A stretch of DNA of 64,000 nt, taken from assembly GCA_035236585.1 (NCBI GenBank), contig CP141135.1:5614001-5678000 (forward strand), read 5' to 3'. Shown here in pieces: positions 60,901 to 64,000 of the stretch (position 1 is its first letter; the number at the start of each line of letters is the position of its first letter). Both the position numbers and the translations under genes were made by a program. A model generated the notes under the pieces. That model was not told the origin of the DNA, searched no databases, and was given only the letters and a program-made list of their open reading frames with translations. Origin of the DNA: Warburgia ugandensis. Lineage: Eukaryota > Streptophyta > Magnoliopsida > Canellales > Canellaceae.

Positions 60901-61515
60901 CGCAATTTAGCGCGGCCATGCTTATCGTGGGATATTCACCATTTTTCGTCCCTGGTTTTCCGGACGAGAAAACGTAGGAATTGCCCAATTGGTAGGAACA
61001 TATCTCTGTTCTAATACGGTGATTGCACGCGCTCAATCATGCACGTGGGCCCAGGTAGCTGGCTATTTCGGTCGTTCATCTCTTCTATAGCGTATGTCAC
61101 CCTCTGATTTGCAAAGATATTCCCATATTTTCTTTCCCTTTTTTGAACTTTTTGATTTGTCTAATTTCCCGCCAGAGCGCGTGTTTATCACAGTGGACGA
61201 AACATGCTAAGGAGATGAACGGCTATGATTACCGACCTCTGGGCCTACATATGCTTCAACGTAACCAATCCAATGAACTTATGTCCACTTGTCCATTTGA
61301 GTGCGTATTGGCTACGCATCGAGCGAAATCACTTCCACATGATGGTTAGGATCGTTTTCTTTTGTGCGGCTCCATCATTTCAGTCCTCCAATTTAAGGGT
61401 CCCGCTGTGCTACAGCTACAAATTTTGTTCTGTCCGGCAAACAGAGCACCCAAAATTTCAGATTGACTTGAAGCTACACCGTAAGATCATTCTCCAACGG
61501 ATCTAAAGGTAAAAA

Positions 61516-61690
61516 AGAGTAGCCCGGTATACGAAGCTCCCACCTATGCAGGGTCCGGGGAAGAGGCGAATTACAAGGGCCTATAATAAGCAGTCTTACC
61601 TTGCATTTTGTAAGAGGCTGATTCCATGCCTTGAACCCATAACCTCAAGGTCACATGACAACAACTTTTACCGTTATACCAATGAATGTA
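61516..61690 (-). mobile_element. Au-type SINE, partly degraded 5' end
   Basis: It has box B gggttcaaggcatgg, the core tgcaaggtaagactgctta and a 3' end with gggagcttcgtataccgggc. The box A end is altered (cattggtataacggtaaaag). Confidence 0.82.
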
Positions 61691-61967
61691 AAGGCGACGA
61701 TCAACTAATATCCACAAAGCCTTTTGTTTTGTTACTTTATATGCCAAATTTTCAAGTGAAATAGCCGTAAGCTTGACTTAGAATGGTGGTTTTAGTCTAA
61801 CAATTGACCTGAAAACTTGCCTTCAATGTTGAATTTCAATCTTAAATTCTTACCTAAAAAGATGGGATCTTCAAACATTTATCCATACTTGGACTAACCC
61901 AATAAAAGGAAACACATTTAGCATTTGCTGTGAATGTACCCAGCAGCTTTGGCCACTGAGTCTCCTG

Positions 61968-62128
61968 TCCAAAGAAGGGGCGGATCAAAAGAGTCGATAG
62001 TATGCAACTTTAATTTGCATTTTTGTAAGAGATTATTTTTACACCTCAAACTATTTCTATGCCTCAAACCTGTGACCTCAAGTTCACATGGCAACAACTC
62101 TACCATTGCGCCAAGACTCCCTATCTAA
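61968..62128 (-). mobile_element. Au-type SINE, rearranged
   Basis: On the minus strand it has a gagtcttggcgcaatggtag head and a box-B-like aggtttgaggcatag. A short internal repetition (tatgcctcaaacc and acacctcaaacta on the plus strand, 62041-62071) is followed by a 3' part of gatccgccccttctttgg type. Confidence 0.7.
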
Positions 62129-64000
62129 AGGAGATGTTTCTGTACATTGTTGGTACAAGCTACGTCGAGCCCAGACCTATTAGGCGGAGGGGTAGAAGGC
62201 TTGTTCTCGCCTTGCCGGAGTTATGGATGGACCTATGCTTTGTGACAAGGATAGAGGTATAGAGAGTGGGTTCGTAATCTAATTCAATTAAGTATTTTCT
62301 ACAGCTTTTGGATACTACTTTTTCTAGGGCCCATCTCTCTGTGATACAAATTATTCACGTGGCTACTCCATAGCTAATAGGTAGAAAGCATATTTTATTG
62401 CCACCAGGTCATTGTTTACTAGTTTTATTTTTTTGAAATTTCGATATTGCCTTTGTCTCAATGGACCACTGTAAATAAAAAGACTTTGCGTGTGATATTC
62501 TGTTTCATTTTAATAGAAAAATTAAGAAGAATGAGGCCTAATTCTTAGAATTTAAATTTTCATTTAGAAAGGCATCGAACAAAGAATTTAAAAGTTTGCT
62601 ACTCGTAGTTGTTCCCGTAAACAACAATATCATTTTACTTATGTTTTAAACTTAAAATTTTCTTTAATTTATTATTTTTGTATTGATCAAAAGTAATGAG
62701 TTCCAATTTGTGTTATGAAGTGCTTTATATCAGTTTTTGGTGAGAAATTGATGTTTAAATCGTTAGATTTTATTAAAGAAGCTTAACGACTATTGTTGCA
62801 CAGGTTAGTAACACTGTATATTTAAAATTAAATATCTCACTATTGATTATCTTTTATTTAAATCTAATTATACTATTAAATTTCTTGTTATCAAATTATA
62901 TTAGATATCAAGTTTCACGGAAACTTTTCATTAGAGAATCATTAAACCTAAAAGCCAAAGGCGACAACTTAATCAAATATTATAGTTTTAAAATATACAA
63001 CTTGAATTCGAAATAAAAACGGATAATATTAAAATTTCAAAAATATAATAGGAAAGGAAGATTGAAAACTCTTCATGTAAAATTTAAGAAAGAAAAAAAA
63101 AAGGACTTTCTTGCAAAAGTTCCAAAATTAATGGCGTTTAAAAAACAAAATCAGCGTGGATAATCAATTTATTTGTAGCCGTTTGCTGAGCAATCGTAAT
63201 CGTCAGATCCTCCAATGAAGACTTGATCAGGATCTCCACGGTGAAAGGTCCAGATTAGGCCGACATCACTTTTGAACCGTTAAAGCGTACGATGAACCAA
63301 TATCAATCTCGTGTTACAGGTTGTATCGCGAGATTTCGGCGATATCTGGAATACATACACATTACACATGGTGTAGGCGGTGGGTAGATGGATAAGACAC
63401 CAAAAACACGCTTTCTTTCCTTTTTGGAAAATTTTTCCTTTCCGTGTATAATCTTGGTGGATGGGACTGCCGCTGTCTGCCATGTCTTCACCCAAACCCA
63501 TGCTCCACCATGCGAACTCAAAATGACAAAAATACCCTGCACTGTAGCCTTCCACTTTGGATGATTAGGAGTTTACTTAAAAAATAAACCATCAGCTGGT
63601 CCCACTACATCCAAGATCATTATGACTTCATTGTAATTGGACCACTTGATCACGTGGGGCCCTAAAGATTACACCACGTCATGCAATCCATATTTCTTGT
63701 CTGTCTGATCGGTTGTTAGTAGGACTTTCGGAATGGCAACTGCCTTCAACTACTAATACCAAAGTGCAAATTAAGGGAGTGTCGTTATTAAAACAGCAAC
63801 CCATACATGGGGCTTGGTCTTTGATGATCCAGACCACACATCCTAAAGAAATTTTATCCGATTGTCTAGAAAAAATGGATGGCTCAGAAAGCTCGATCGG
63901 ATACAATAATATCGAGATTATAATTGATCCAAGATCAGAAATTACTAGAAATGAATCCCAGATCCAGATGAGAAAGAAGGATCTTCTCCCACTGCACCAA
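62129..64000. other. Right-hand intergenic region
   Basis: AT-rich sequence, then from about 63150 a more mixed stretch with no recognised coding region. A 91-codon minus-strand open frame at 63280-63555 has no known domain and no splice context, so I do not call it a gene. Confidence 0.35.

Overview
The window is nuclear DNA of a flowering plant. The evidence is spliced genes of plant-typical families (a WOX13-clade homeobox gene, a plant PIG-H, a PPR gene, a family-1 glycosyltransferase), many tRNA-headed SINEs of the Au type, RTE-like LINE 3' ends with (GAT)n tails, Ty3/gypsy debris and a PIF/Harbinger-like element. The species cannot be named from this sequence.

Layout. 1-5.7 kb: mostly unassigned, with one LINE 3' end. 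5.7-7.6 kb (minus): an intact plant-specific gene of unknown function with its 5' UTR and promoter. 8-12 kb: intergenic with SINEs. 12.5-16.0 kb (minus): a complete five-exon PIG-H gene (188 codons, phases agree at every junction), needed for the first step of GPI-anchor synthesis. 17.0-18.8 kb (minus): a PPR pseudogene of the At5g43820 type. 19.3-19.7 kb: a LINE fragment with clear target-site duplications. 20.3-20.8 kb (plus): three phase-matched exons of an unidentified gene.

23.5-45.3 kb is a nested, rearranged transposon block. Two copies of one LTR-derived segment, in direct orientation, flank second copies of two host loci found elsewhere in the window: the 5' end and promoter of the 5.7-kb gene, and the PPR pseudogene (inverted). 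The promoter-side flank has been tandemly amplified with its SINEs. One LTR copy is split by a 3.1-kb putative solo LTR, whose empty site survives in the other copy. Farther right is a decayed Ty3/gypsy element (LTR, iMet primer-binding site, gag, protease, reverse transcriptase; minus strand), split by a 1.56-kb Harbinger-like element carrying two internal satellite-like arrays (42-bp and 49-bp units). A truncated relative lies beside the second PPR copy.

46.1-47.4 kb (plus): an intronless UGT94-like glycosyltransferase, full length but broken by two frameshifts, with a SINE remnant just before its ATG. 47.5-55 kb: AT-rich, few recognisable features. 55.8-60.8 kb (minus): a complete three-exon WOX13-type gene (270 codons), whose homeodomain exon lies between two oppositely oriented SINEs. 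61-64 kb: two more SINEs and unassigned sequence.

The intact genes do not form a pathway; they are ordinary neighbours in a transposon-rich plant region. No wholly new system was found. The most unusual structures are the mosaic duplication block and the satellite-bearing Harbinger-like family.
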